From IMG/VR virus record IMGVR_UViG_3300034121_001439, positions 1 to 49,885 of that record: a stretch of DNA of 49,885 nt; one strand, written 5' to 3'. Below are positions 34,301-43,608 of this stretch, piece after piece. Under the pieces are notes generated by a model. The model was not told the DNA's origin and did no database searches. It saw only the letters and a program-made list of their open reading frames with translations. This DNA comes from a virus. Position numbers and translations under genes: made by a program. Within the stretch, counting starts at the first letter, position 1. The number at the start of each line of letters is the position of its first letter.

Positions 34301-34684
34301 AACGATAATAATTCGGAAAAATCAATCAATATTGATAATTTAAAAGAGAATAAAACATTAAGTAATGTTGGTAAGACAACACTTAAAGTTATTGTTTATT
34401 TATTCTCCATAGTGATATTTTTTATCATTATCCCTTATATTTTTTGGGTGTTATTCAAAACTATAGTACTTAGTAAAGATTTTGACTTCGTTAAGAGTGT
34501 TCAAAATATATTACCTAATAATAGAAAAAATACTGTAAGTAATGGAGAAACCGATGAAGAAGAATATGAGGATGATGATATGGAATACTATGAAAACGAA
34601 TTCGGAGAACACTATGACAATTTAACTGATGAAGGTAATACACAACCTATTGATGTTGAGGTTATTGAAACTGTAAAAAATTAA
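34283..34684 (+). CDS. Small single-pass membrane protein (133 aa)
   Basis: N-terminus MGCNCKNDNN with a Cys-x-Cys pair, then a hydrophobic segment IVYLFSIVIFFIIIPYIFWV (about residues 37-56) that should cross the membrane once, and an acidic C-terminal tail (DEEEYEDDDMEYYENEFGEH, about 91-110). No family recognised. The membrane anchor and its position among baseplate genes would fit an assembly or host-envelope role, but nothing in the sequence proves it. The start codon is inside a long hairpin, so translation is probably regulated. Confidence 0.6.
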   Translation: MGCNCKNDNNSEKSINIDNLKENKTLSNVGKTTLKVIVYLFSIVIFFIIIPYIFWVLFKTIVLSKDFDFVKSVQNILPNNRKNTVSNGETDEEEYEDDDMEYYENEFGEHYDNLTDEGNTQPIDVEVIETVKN

Positions 34685-34725
34685 GTTCAATAATTCACTA
34701 ATAAACTATTTATGAAATAAAAATT

Positions 34726-37700
34726 ATGTCTAAATCCATAAGGATACGAACCACACCATTAGGTGAAGATAAATTCATTAAAGTTAAAATTGATCAAGAT
34801 TTTGATTTTTTGGAAATTTTAAGTCTCAAAATAACACAAGATGAGGCCTATCAACGGTATTGTTCTGATTATGGGGTAATAGTTGGTAGAGTAGTCGTTA
34901 ATAACGGTTTTGGTGTACCTAACGCCAAAGTATCTGTTTTTATACCTATTGATGAAGAGGATAAACAAGATCCATTAAAAGTTAGTTTATACCCTTATGA
35001 AAGTGTTTACACTAAAGATAAGGATGGTGTTAGATATAATTTATTAACTAAAAATTTTAAAGATAAAGATCCTTGTTATGTACCAGTAGGTACTATACCG
35101 AGTAAAAGGGAAGTATTAGATTGTGATGTTAAATTAGAAGTTTTTGAAAAATATTATAAATTTAGTACTACGACTAATTCCGCCGGGGATTATATGATTT
35201 TCGGTGTACCAGTAGGTGAACAAACAATACATGTAGATGTAGATTTAAGTGATATTGGTTCAGTAAGTCAAAAACCTTATGAATTAATCGCCCAAGGATA
35301 TAGTAAAAAACAATTTGTTAGTAATACTCAATTTAAAAAAACAAGTAGTTTAGATAGTTTATCACAAATTAAAAGTAGAAATACTAGTACTACGGTTATA
35401 CCATTTTGGGGTGATCCGGATAATTGTGAAATCGGTATTAGTAGAGTAGATTTTGATTTGAATTATAATATCATACCCACATCAATTATGATGGGTAGTA
35501 CTATTAGTGATACATTTAAAAGTGGTGTCAATAAAAATTGTAGACCTAGACCTGAAATGGGTTTAATGAAACAAATGTCAACTAGTTCTGGTACTATTGA
35601 TATTATCCGTAAAATGTCTGACGGTTCTACTGAATTATTTGTACCACAAGGTGAAAGTTCAGATATTAATGAAAACGGTGTATATAGTTTTCAAATACCA
35701 ATGAATTTAGATCCAGTGATTACCGATGAATTTGGTAATCAAATACCGTCAGCCGACCCATCAATTGGTATACCTACCAAGGCCAAAATTAGAATGAGGG
35801 TAGGTTTGGGTGATTCATCATCATTAAATAAGAAATACATGAGAGCCAAACATTTAGTCCCTAATAGGACTAATGATTATAGTTTTGGACCAGAAACACC
35901 GGATAGTGAATTTGCCGAATTAAAATGGAAGAAGATATATACAACTAAACAATTCATAGTTAGATATCAAAAAGGTAGTGCCGCGAATAAAAGATCTAGA
36001 ACTTCCATTAAACAAGTAGATAATAATTTAGGTCCGGGTATTAATCCATTCCCATATAATAGAATCGATCCAGAAATTAACCCATTATTTTCGATATTAT
36101 GTCTAATAATTGCGATAATGTTATTAATTGTCACAGCTATTAATGGTATCACAATACCAGCATTGAATTTTTTAGTTGCATTATTGAATGTCAATTTATC
36201 TATTATATGTGTTATAATGTATTATATAATTGGGTCAGTTTTAGGGAGTATTATTAAAGTACTTAATGGTATTATAGATGCGATTAATGCATTACCAGGT
36301 ATTGATCTTCCTAATATAGGTGGTAATTCTTATTGTGCTTATTGTATTAATACTAATCCTGGTAAATGTGCGGAAGGTTTTCCTGGTGTTGGTGGTGGTA
36401 AATGTGCTTGTGATGAACCAATTTTACCATATATACCTTGTATCGTAATTAAATGCGCTGAAGAAAGATTTGCACCAGGTTGCTCACCATTACTTAATAA
36501 AGGTCAAGCAAAATGTGATGTTAATGTATTTGAAGGTGTTGGGTATTTTGCGGGTCAAGGTTGGTGTTCTGCTAATAAATCGGAAAAAATTGATCATTGG
36601 GGACCAATATATGCTTCAACAGCTCCTGTGATATCATGTGGACATAATTTTACGTCAACCACTTGTAATAATGGTGCAAATAATGGTCATAGTTTAGATA
36701 ATTTTTATGGTTTTTATGATTGTTTCCAATCACAAATGGCTAAATCTATGAATCTATATCAATTAGATTTTTATAATGATTATATTAATGGAGTCTTATA
36801 TTTTTATACTTTTAAATTCAAATATAAATCTAAAAAGAAAAATTCTTTAGAAGTTTATTGTGATTATGATTGTCATGGGAAATTTGATAATGATATTAAT
36901 GATCCGATAAATAAAAGGAATGATTGTTCTAATAGGAGTAAATTATTAGAAACTTGTGTGAGTCAAGGTACTGGTAGTTTAGCGAATAATGAAGTTTATG
37001 TCGATTTATTTGAGGGTTTAGTTAAGGATTATTTGGGTGAGAAGTATTATCCGGCTTATGATCACCAGAATAAATATATAATGTTTGCTAGTGATTTAAT
37101 CTGTTTAGGTAGTACTGAAGATTGTAGTTATGATAATAGTAGGAAAATAATCAATCAATTAGAAACTACCACATATCAAATACCTATTCTGACTAGTGAA
37201 ACTGATGAAGAAACTGGGGAAGTTGAAGAGACTGGTGCAGATCCATTGTTATATAACATTAGATGTACCGCACCACAGTGTTATGTCACCGCTAGAAATT
37301 GTGCTAATATTAGGAAAATATGTGAATTAGGTGTTGGTGTTGATGAGACAACTGAAGATTATATTTTTGATAATAATGGTAATTTAGTATCTACAATAGT
37401 AAGTGGGCCTAATTGTACTATAGATATTTGTAATGGTAATTTAGATGGTGCAGATATTCAAAATAATTTTGTAAGGACAGAATTAGCTTATGCTAATGGT
37501 GTTGATAGAAATGTTAATACTTGCACTCAATTATATACGGACTATACCGGTTATTTACCAGCATATCTTGGTAATGATACAACTAACGAATATTTTGGTG
37601 ACTTAAGATTATTGAAGAATAGGAGTAAAAATTCTTATTATTTTTATTTTGGTTTATATAATGGTAAAACTGCATTAGATAATGTTTTAAACACTTATTT

Positions 37701-39369
37701 TACTAAATGTAATGACTTAAACCCAACTAATAAAATTGCCGTTAAAATTAATACTGATAATAATATTTGTGTTAATGGTAATGATGGTCAAATGACTATT
37801 AAAATTTTAAGTGGTACTAGTCCTTGGACATATAATGTGAATGGACCTACACAAATACCTAATGGTACAACTAGTGGTAATTTACTTACATTAAGTAATT
37901 TATTATCAGGTACTTATGTATTAACAATAACTGATTCTAATGGTATTAGTAATGTATATAGTGCGACTATTAACGAACCTAACCCTATTACGATTATACC
38001 TAGTATTAAATCAACTACTAGTCCGACAAGTAATAATGGTAGTATTTCGTTGACAATATTAGGTGGTAATCCACCATATAATTATAATTGGTCACCTACT
38101 CCACCATTTAATCAAAATGGTTCTATAATAAGTGGCTTGACTAGTAATTCATATAATGTTACTGTTAGTGATAGTGCTATAGGTAGTTGTACATCTCAAT
38201 TTACAACTTTAACTGGTTTAACGGTAACATCACCATCAGTTTTAGGATTTACAATTAGTACATCTAAAGACATATCAGGGAATTATAATATAAATTGTAA
38301 AAATGGTTCTGATGGACAAATTATAATTAATAATGTAACAGGTGGTACGGCTCCGTATAGTGTTTATGTTAATGGTCAAATACATACTAATGGATTCACT
38401 ATCACTAATTTATCTGCCGGTACTTATAATATAACGGTTTATGATTCAACATCTGGTCAATCTACAACTAAGGTTACCCAATTAATTGATCCACCGGTAT
38501 TAAGTGCAGTTATTAATGGTAATACGTCATTAAGTTGTTATGGTTGTAAAACTGATTTAGAGATAATACCTAATGGTGGTGTTGCACCATATACATATAG
38601 TTGGAATACATCTAATTCTGATACGACTAAAACAGTTTCAGTAGGAGCTGGCGATTTTAAATGGTCAGTTAGAGATAGTAATGGTTGTTTATTCAATGGT
38701 ACTACTAATGTCACACAACCAATAAGATTAAAGATAAATAACGTAATAACTACTAACCCAATATGCTATAATGGTAGTGGTACTGTTAATTTTGATGTTC
38801 AAGGTGGTGTTGGACCTTATACTTATAAAATTTATAAAGCATCAAGTGGTATTAGTTATGTAGATAATGCAATGCCTTGTGCTGGACCTGCTGCGGTAAA
38901 TTCAACAATTAATGGTAATTCTGCTAGTTGTTTAAGTGGTATTGGTTCGACTACACCAATAGGTAGTGGTAATATAATATTTGGTAGTGCTAATTTCTCA
39001 ACAAATGTTAAGAATACAGAACAATTCTATATTGAAGTTAAAGATACTAATAATTGTACTACTTGTACTACATTTAGTTTAACATCTCCGACTCAATTAA
39101 ATTTAGCGTTAACTAAATTAAGTGGTATTGGTGCTGGTAACTTTAACATATTAGCTATCGCTAATGGTGGTACTACAAGTACTGGTGATTACAATTTCAC
39201 ATTACATAGTGGAAGTTGTGGTGGTACGGTATTAACGACTATAACGACTGGTGGTGGTTCAGTAATATTTAATAATCCTCCAGGCGGTAGTGGATATACT
39301 AGTGGTACTTATTATGTAAATGTAGAAGATTCAAATAATTGTACAAATTGTAAAACTATAATATTATAA
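34726..39369 (+). CDS. Giant virion protein with hydrophobic/Cys-rich centre and SprB-type repeats
   Basis: 1547 residues. The N-terminal part has two Ig-like, carboxypeptidase-regulatory-type stretches (VGRVVVNNGFGVPNAKVSVF, about 51-70; TNSAGDYMIFGVPVGEQTIH, about 149-168). Residues about 453-525 form long hydrophobic segments (ILCLIIAIMLLIVTAING; CVIMYYIIGSVLGSIIKVL), followed by a cysteine-rich region (about 530-615). From about residue 1005 to the end there are several repeats of the SprB type ('NG..GTAPY.....NG......NLSAGTYN.TV.DS..G'), known from gliding adhesins of Flavobacteria. Probably a baseplate or fibre protein with an adhesive tail. Ala codons change from GCC/GCG to GCT/GCA near base 36100. 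Its stop overlaps the next start (TAATG). Confidence 0.7.
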   Translation: MSKSIRIRTTPLGEDKFIKVKIDQDFDFLEILSLKITQDEAYQRYCSDYGVIVGRVVVNNGFGVPNAKVSVFIPIDEEDKQDPLKVSLYPYESVYTKDKDGVRYNLLTKNFKDKDPCYVPVGTIPSKREVLDCDVKLEVFEKYYKFSTTTNSAGDYMIFGVPVGEQTIHVDVDLSDIGSVSQKPYELIAQGYSKKQFVSNTQFKKTSSLDSLSQIKSRNTSTTVIPFWGDPDNCEIGISRVDFDLNYNIIPTSIMMGSTISDTFKSGVNKNCRPRPEMGLMKQMSTSSGTIDIIRKMSDGSTELFVPQGESSDINENGVYSFQIPMNLDPVITDEFGNQIPSADPSIGIPTKAKIRMRVGLGDSSSLNKKYMRAKHLVPNRTNDYSFGPETPDSEFAELKWKKIYTTKQFIVRYQKGSAANKRSRTSIKQVDNNLGPGINPFPYNRIDPEINPLFSILCLIIAIMLLIVTAINGITIPALNFLVALLNVNLSIICVIMYYIIGSVLGSIIKVLNGIIDAINALPGIDLPNIGGNSYCAYCINTNPGKCAEGFPGVGGGKCACDEPILPYIPCIVIKCAEERFAPGCSPLLNKGQAKCDVNVFEGVGYFAGQGWCSANKSEKIDHWGPIYASTAPVISCGHNFTSTTCNNGANNGHSLDNFYGFYDCFQSQMAKSMNLYQLDFYNDYINGVLYFYTFKFKYKSKKKNSLEVYCDYDCHGKFDNDINDPINKRNDCSNRSKLLETCVSQGTGSLANNEVYVDLFEGLVKDYLGEKYYPAYDHQNKYIMFASDLICLGSTEDCSYDNSRKIINQLETTTYQIPILTSETDEETGEVEETGADPLLYNIRCTAPQCYVTARNCANIRKICELGVGVDETTEDYIFDNNGNLVSTIVSGPNCTIDICNGNLDGADIQNNFVRTELAYANGVDRNVNTCTQLYTDYTGYLPAYLGNDTTNEYFGDLRLLKNRSKNSYYFYFGLYNGKTALDNVLNTYFTKCNDLNPTNKIAVKINTDNNICVNGNDGQMTIKILSGTSPWTYNVNGPTQIPNGTTSGNLLTLSNLLSGTYVLTITDSNGISNVYSATINEPNPITIIPSIKSTTSPTSNNGSISLTILGGNPPYNYNWSPTPPFNQNGSIISGLTSNSYNVTVSDSAIGSCTSQFTTLTGLTVTSPSVLGFTISTSKDISGNYNINCKNGSDGQIIINNVTGGTAPYSVYVNGQIHTNGFTITNLSAGTYNITVYDSTSGQSTTKVTQLIDPPVLSAVINGNTSLSCYGCKTDLEIIPNGGVAPYTYSWNTSNSDTTKTVSVGAGDFKWSVRDSNGCLFNGTTNVTQPIRLKINNVITTNPICYNGSGTVNFDVQGGVGPYTYKIYKASSGISYVDNAMPCAGPAAVNSTINGNSASCLSGIGSTTPIGSGNIIFGSANFSTNVKNTEQFYIEVKDTNNCTTCTTFSLTSPTQLNLALTKLSGIGAGNFNILAIANGGTTSTGDYNFTLHSGSCGGTVLTTITTGGGSVIFNNPPGGSGYTSGTYYVNVEDSNNCTNCKTIIL

Positions 39370-40955
39370 TGGCTGACATAGAAAGATTATATAAGATATT
39401 AGATTCTCAGATTTCTAAAAAATCTGTTAATCAAGATTTTGATATCAATATTAGTTTAGGTAATAGTAATAGATTATTACCATTGAATGATGTCATTAAA
39501 ATTGTTGACCAATCAGTAGTATTTGAAGAGGAGAGGGATTTAAGTGAAAAGTATAGATTTTTAGGTTCAATTAGACAAAATATCTCTAATGTTTTGATTA
39601 ACATTACCGGGATAGATACATATGAAAGTGTTATCAATATCGTTAATAATCCGACATTAGATTATTTATCACCGAAAGAAGTGATTGATGAAACGAATGG
39701 TTGGTTTTTTTATAGTACGGATGATTGTACTAAAAAAGAATTATCCCCTTATAAAAAGGATTTATTATTGATTAAAGATGGTATTAAGGATAACTGGGTG
39801 GTTAAATTAACATACCCTTATAGTGGTTCTTCCGATACAATTTATTTTAACGCCGGTAATAATCCGTTAAGACCTGTTTATATAAAAGATGGTATCGCCA
39901 TAACTAAAGTTGAGAATATATTGGTTGGTGGTAAGGGTATGACTGTATTTGAAACACCTATAAAACATGGGTTAAAAATAGGTGATCAGATTATTATAAG
40001 TGGTAATACTATCTATGATGGTAAACATGTCATTTATAGTTTGGGTGATGATAATGGGGATAATTTAGAAAATAATTTCATTATTGATGTTTTTAATAAT
40101 GTACCGACTATAACTAATACATTCGCCTCGTTTAAACGAATTGTTGATAATGTCCCATCAAAATACATATTAAGGTATTTTAAATCAATAACGGATGAGA
40201 ATGATATTGATTATTATTTGGCTTCATTTAGTAAGACATATTATAGTGATGAAGTGATATGTTATAATACAAATGTGGATATTGATTTATCGTTATATAA
40301 AGATTATTTAGGTAGACCAATTACTGAAACTTATTTGAGTTTAATTAAGAATAAAACCGGTAATAATTATGGTGTATGGGATAACATTAAAAGTGGTATA
40401 CAAACTAGTGTCCCTAAAGTTAATTATGATATTAGACAAATTAACGAATCTACATCCACAGTTTTAGATATGGGTGTTGTTAAATCTAGTGATACCGTAT
40501 TTTTGGGTGACATTATGGATTATAATGAAGGAGATATTTCAGAAAGAGTATTGGTCGATATTAATCATAGATTTAATAGTATTAATAGAGATTTAAATAA
40601 TTATTATGAAGGGTATTTTTATTCCCCACATAAAAAAATGATTATAAAATATTATTCTAATCAAATTGAATATAGTGATATAGATTTACCGACAATTAAT
40701 GTCCCAGATTACGCCTTAACGGTTAATGGTAGAAAGATGTGGAGAGATATATTAACTAAAGGGTACATTGACGAAATAGGTAGAGGTGTGGATTATCCTT
40801 TTTTAAATGGATTTAATTATATTTCTAATAATTTTCAATTATCAGTAAAACGACAAGACCCGGAACTTAATTATGAACATGGTAATGACCCAATAATTAT
40901 TGGTATACCTTGTAATATAACTGAAAATATAAATACTTCACAAGATGTCTGTTAA
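39369..40955 (+). CDS. Unknown baseplate/tail structural protein (528 aa)
   Basis: The start ATG shares its A with the previous stop codon. N-terminus MADIERLYKILDSQISKKSV. Beta-rich protein without recognisable enzymatic motifs; a segment of the type FETPIKHGLKIGDQIIISGN (about residues 196-215) looks like a small beta-barrel module, common in tail proteins. The last codons overlap the next gene by 11 bases. It belongs to a tightly coupled run of structural genes (34726-45642), which is the main reason for the structural call. Confidence 0.55.
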   Translation: MADIERLYKILDSQISKKSVNQDFDINISLGNSNRLLPLNDVIKIVDQSVVFEEERDLSEKYRFLGSIRQNISNVLINITGIDTYESVINIVNNPTLDYLSPKEVIDETNGWFFYSTDDCTKKELSPYKKDLLLIKDGIKDNWVVKLTYPYSGSSDTIYFNAGNNPLRPVYIKDGIAITKVENILVGGKGMTVFETPIKHGLKIGDQIIISGNTIYDGKHVIYSLGDDNGDNLENNFIIDVFNNVPTITNTFASFKRIVDNVPSKYILRYFKSITDENDIDYYLASFSKTYYSDEVICYNTNVDIDLSLYKDYLGRPITETYLSLIKNKTGNNYGVWDNIKSGIQTSVPKVNYDIRQINESTSTVLDMGVVKSSDTVFLGDIMDYNEGDISERVLVDINHRFNSINRDLNNYYEGYFYSPHKKMIIKYYSNQIEYSDIDLPTINVPDYALTVNGRKMWRDILTKGYIDEIGRGVDYPFLNGFNYISNNFQLSVKRQDPELNYEHGNDPIIIGIPCNITENINTSQDVC

Positions 40956-41760
40956 TCGTTATAAAATATTGACTGGAACACTTCCAAAAGTGTCTGGTAG
41001 TACTATGGTAATACCATTTAATATGGATTTCATACCGGTAGATAATTCTGAATTGGTGGAAACCGAATTTGTTGAAAAAGAAACGAAAAAGGCGATAAAT
41101 CCAATCATTGATTATGAAAAAGGTAAATTTTATCCATCATATAATGATTCGGTGAATAAACCTAATATACCACAGATTAAAATAAATTTATTTAAGAGTA
41201 ATAATACACCACTTTATTATAGTGATTTGGGTATTACTAATGATGATGTGAAATTTAATAGGAATAGACTTTTAAATACATTTTTAAGATTCACATTTTA
41301 TAATACAAATATTCCAACAACACAAAAACCCATTTTTTATTCGACTTATTATACTCAAATTGGTGAAGAACAAAGGAATTCGGTGACCAAACAACCATTA
41401 GATGTTACGATGATGCCGGTTTCTTATTTAATTTGTGATCCAATTCTTTATCCCAATAATGTTAATGAATCTTTTTACATATATTGGAGAAAAAAAGATG
41501 TTATAGATACTGTTAAAAATTTTTATACCAGAGTTTCATTGAATAACGCCACTAATGGTAAAACTTTATCCTATTACGCGTTAAATCAATCCCCACCATC
41601 AATTAGTTCTCCTAATTTTTATGAAAATTTACATATAAATTATTCATTAATTAAAGATAATGACGGTCAGTATAAATATTTAATTGATAAAACTAATAGA
41701 ACTATCAGTATCACACCAACATTAATAACAATTAATCTTTACCCTTTAAATGTACAATAA
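40945..41760 (+). CDS. Unknown structural protein (271 aa)
   Basis: Overlaps the preceding gene by 11 bases and shares a base with the following start. Composition is beta-rich with many Asn/Tyr/Pro residues (for example LLNTFLRFTFYNTNIPTTQK and FYIYWRKKDVIDTVKNFYTR). No known family was recognised. Translational coupling with its neighbours implies a fixed stoichiometry in a baseplate or fibre complex. Confidence 0.5.
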   Translation: MSVNRYKILTGTLPKVSGSTMVIPFNMDFIPVDNSELVETEFVEKETKKAINPIIDYEKGKFYPSYNDSVNKPNIPQIKINLFKSNNTPLYYSDLGITNDDVKFNRNRLLNTFLRFTFYNTNIPTTQKPIFYSTYYTQIGEEQRNSVTKQPLDVTMMPVSYLICDPILYPNNVNESFYIYWRKKDVIDTVKNFYTRVSLNNATNGKTLSYYALNQSPPSISSPNFYENLHINYSLIKDNDGQYKYLIDKTNRTISITPTLITINLYPLNVQ

Positions 41761-42686
41761 TGGAATTAATTAGAAGAAGAGTTTTAATAGAAGATTTAAT
41801 TAGTAGAAAATCTCCCATTACTTTAGATGGTAAAAAAATAGTTTTGGATGATAAAGGTTGTTTAGTCGTTCAAAGTAATGATTTGATATTGAGTAATACG
41901 ACATTAATAGACTTTAAATGGGGTGAAATAGTTGTAGATAGTTTTGATGTAAATATATTTTTAACACAAACTATTGATGATATCGGTATTTTTAAAGATG
42001 TTGAATATGTTGATGAAATACCTGATTATACTATACTAAATGATTATTATGACCAATATTTGACAGGATTAACCTTTAATACACCATCATCTCACGATTC
42101 AGTATTTACTGGACCATATACTTTAGACCAAAAATTATTATATAGATTAAGAGGTCAAACAGTTGAAGATTATTTTTATACTGGTGGTACTGTAACCGGA
42201 TTAACTAGTAGTGTATTGAATATCGCGAAGAGTTATAAAAGAGATAATCCTTATGATTTAGGATTTAATCTTAACTCAGACCCTACAAATTATTTCACTG
42301 GTGTATTATCTTTAACCACTGGGGATACTTCATATGTGGTAGATGCCATAGTTGGTGATATAACTAATAGTGGTATACATTATAAAGATGAGAATACGAA
42401 AAGAATTGTTTATGATGATATTTTTAAAATAGAAAAGATTATTAATAATACTATTTTTAGTTATAAATCACAAGGTTGGAATGAAAGTAATATTTCACTT
42501 TCTGCCTTAACTAAAGAAGAGGTAGATTTAGGAATAGTTTTCCCACATAAAATAGAGAACGACCTATTTATAGATAGAGGTATTAATTCGGTTTTGGAGA
42601 ATCAAATGAGATTAACTGAAATTTCAAATTTAAACCAATTTGAAAGATATGAGAATGGTTATTATAATGTAAAAACACAATATTAA
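41760..42686 (+). CDS. Unknown structural protein (308 aa)
   Basis: Start ATG overlaps the previous TAA by one base. Begins MELIRRRVLIEDLISRKSPI. Middle region contains YTLDQKLLYRLRGQTVEDYF and 'GDTSYVVDAIVGDITNSGIHYKD'. A C-terminal piece (LFIDRGINSVLENQMRLTEI, continuing NLNQFERYENGYYNV) has the look of connector segments found in virion proteins. No family recognised. Confidence 0.5.
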   Translation: MELIRRRVLIEDLISRKSPITLDGKKIVLDDKGCLVVQSNDLILSNTTLIDFKWGEIVVDSFDVNIFLTQTIDDIGIFKDVEYVDEIPDYTILNDYYDQYLTGLTFNTPSSHDSVFTGPYTLDQKLLYRLRGQTVEDYFYTGGTVTGLTSSVLNIAKSYKRDNPYDLGFNLNSDPTNYFTGVLSLTTGDTSYVVDAIVGDITNSGIHYKDENTKRIVYDDIFKIEKIINNTIFSYKSQGWNESNISLSALTKEEVDLGIVFPHKIENDLFIDRGINSVLENQMRLTEISNLNQFERYENGYYNVKTQY

Positions 42687-42697
42687 AAGATAAGAAT

Positions 42698-43606
42698 ATG
42701 AGTACTGGTGTATATGGGACTGTAAGGTCGGCGGATGTTTCGCCAAATGATATGGAGATTTATTATCATTATAGCCCTTCTAGGGTTAGTACTGGTAATG
42801 TTAACCTAATTAAAATTACGGATCCAAATGAAATTATTAAAAAAGTTGATGACCCAAGTAATCCCGGTCAAATTTTTGGTGGTATGTATACACTTACATT
42901 ACCAACTACTATTTTTAATCTGACAGGGGTTTATACGATAATCATTAGACCTAAAGAAATAAAAACTAAAATAGTTGATTGTGGTGTTTTATCGGCATTC
43001 CCAGATATTAAGGGAATTATATTCGATACATCTACCATTTCACCGGACGATATAAATAAATTTGAAAATCAAGGCTTAGTTGGTTATAGGGTAGAATATT
43101 TGAGTACAGATCCTACTGCCAATGAAAAGAAAATACAAAATTTATTTAGAGTTATAACATCTAATAATAAATGTGAACCAGTTAGTGAAAATTTAACGAA
43201 TACAACACAAAAATCTATAAAATATAGATTTAATGATAATTCTACAACAGTTTTTTGTACATTAACACCTAGTTCAGCACCAAATGTTAAACCTAATGCA
43301 CAACCCTTTATAGGTGTACCTGGTCAAAATGTCATTATAACTAATACATATTTCAATCCTGTTATGGTAGAAATTGAAATGGTTGAAAATGATTTTGATA
43401 CGTTGGCTAATGGGTTATTTGGTAATCAAAGTAAATCTGATGCTGATGGTATTTATACTATCTATAATAAAAATAATGAAATTTATAAACAATACGATTT
43501 ATTCGAAATAAAAGATGATTTCGGTCAACCACTTTATGAAATTAGAGAGGAAAGAACTAATATAGATTTCACTAAAGATTTTAATCAAATCACTGACGGT
43601 ATTTAA
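42698..43606 (+). CDS. Unknown structural protein (302 aa)
   Basis: Begins MSTGVYGTVRSADVSPNDME. Beta-rich with a YTLTLPTTIFNLTGVYTIII stretch (about residues 68-87) and an Ig-like or jelly-roll-type appearance. C-terminal region has NNEIYKQYDLFEIKDDFGQP. No enzymatic motif, signal peptide or membrane segment. Followed 2 bases later by the gpI/gp7-like gene, so probably part of the same wedge or fibre-connector complex. Confidence 0.5.
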   Translation: MSTGVYGTVRSADVSPNDMEIYYHYSPSRVSTGNVNLIKITDPNEIIKKVDDPSNPGQIFGGMYTLTLPTTIFNLTGVYTIIIRPKEIKTKIVDCGVLSAFPDIKGIIFDTSTISPDDINKFENQGLVGYRVEYLSTDPTANEKKIQNLFRVITSNNKCEPVSENLTNTTQKSIKYRFNDNSTTVFCTLTPSSAPNVKPNAQPFIGVPGQNVIITNTYFNPVMVEIEMVENDFDTLANGLFGNQSKSDADGIYTIYNKNNEIYKQYDLFEIKDDFGQPLYEIREERTNIDFTKDFNQITDGI

Positions 43607-43608
43607 TA

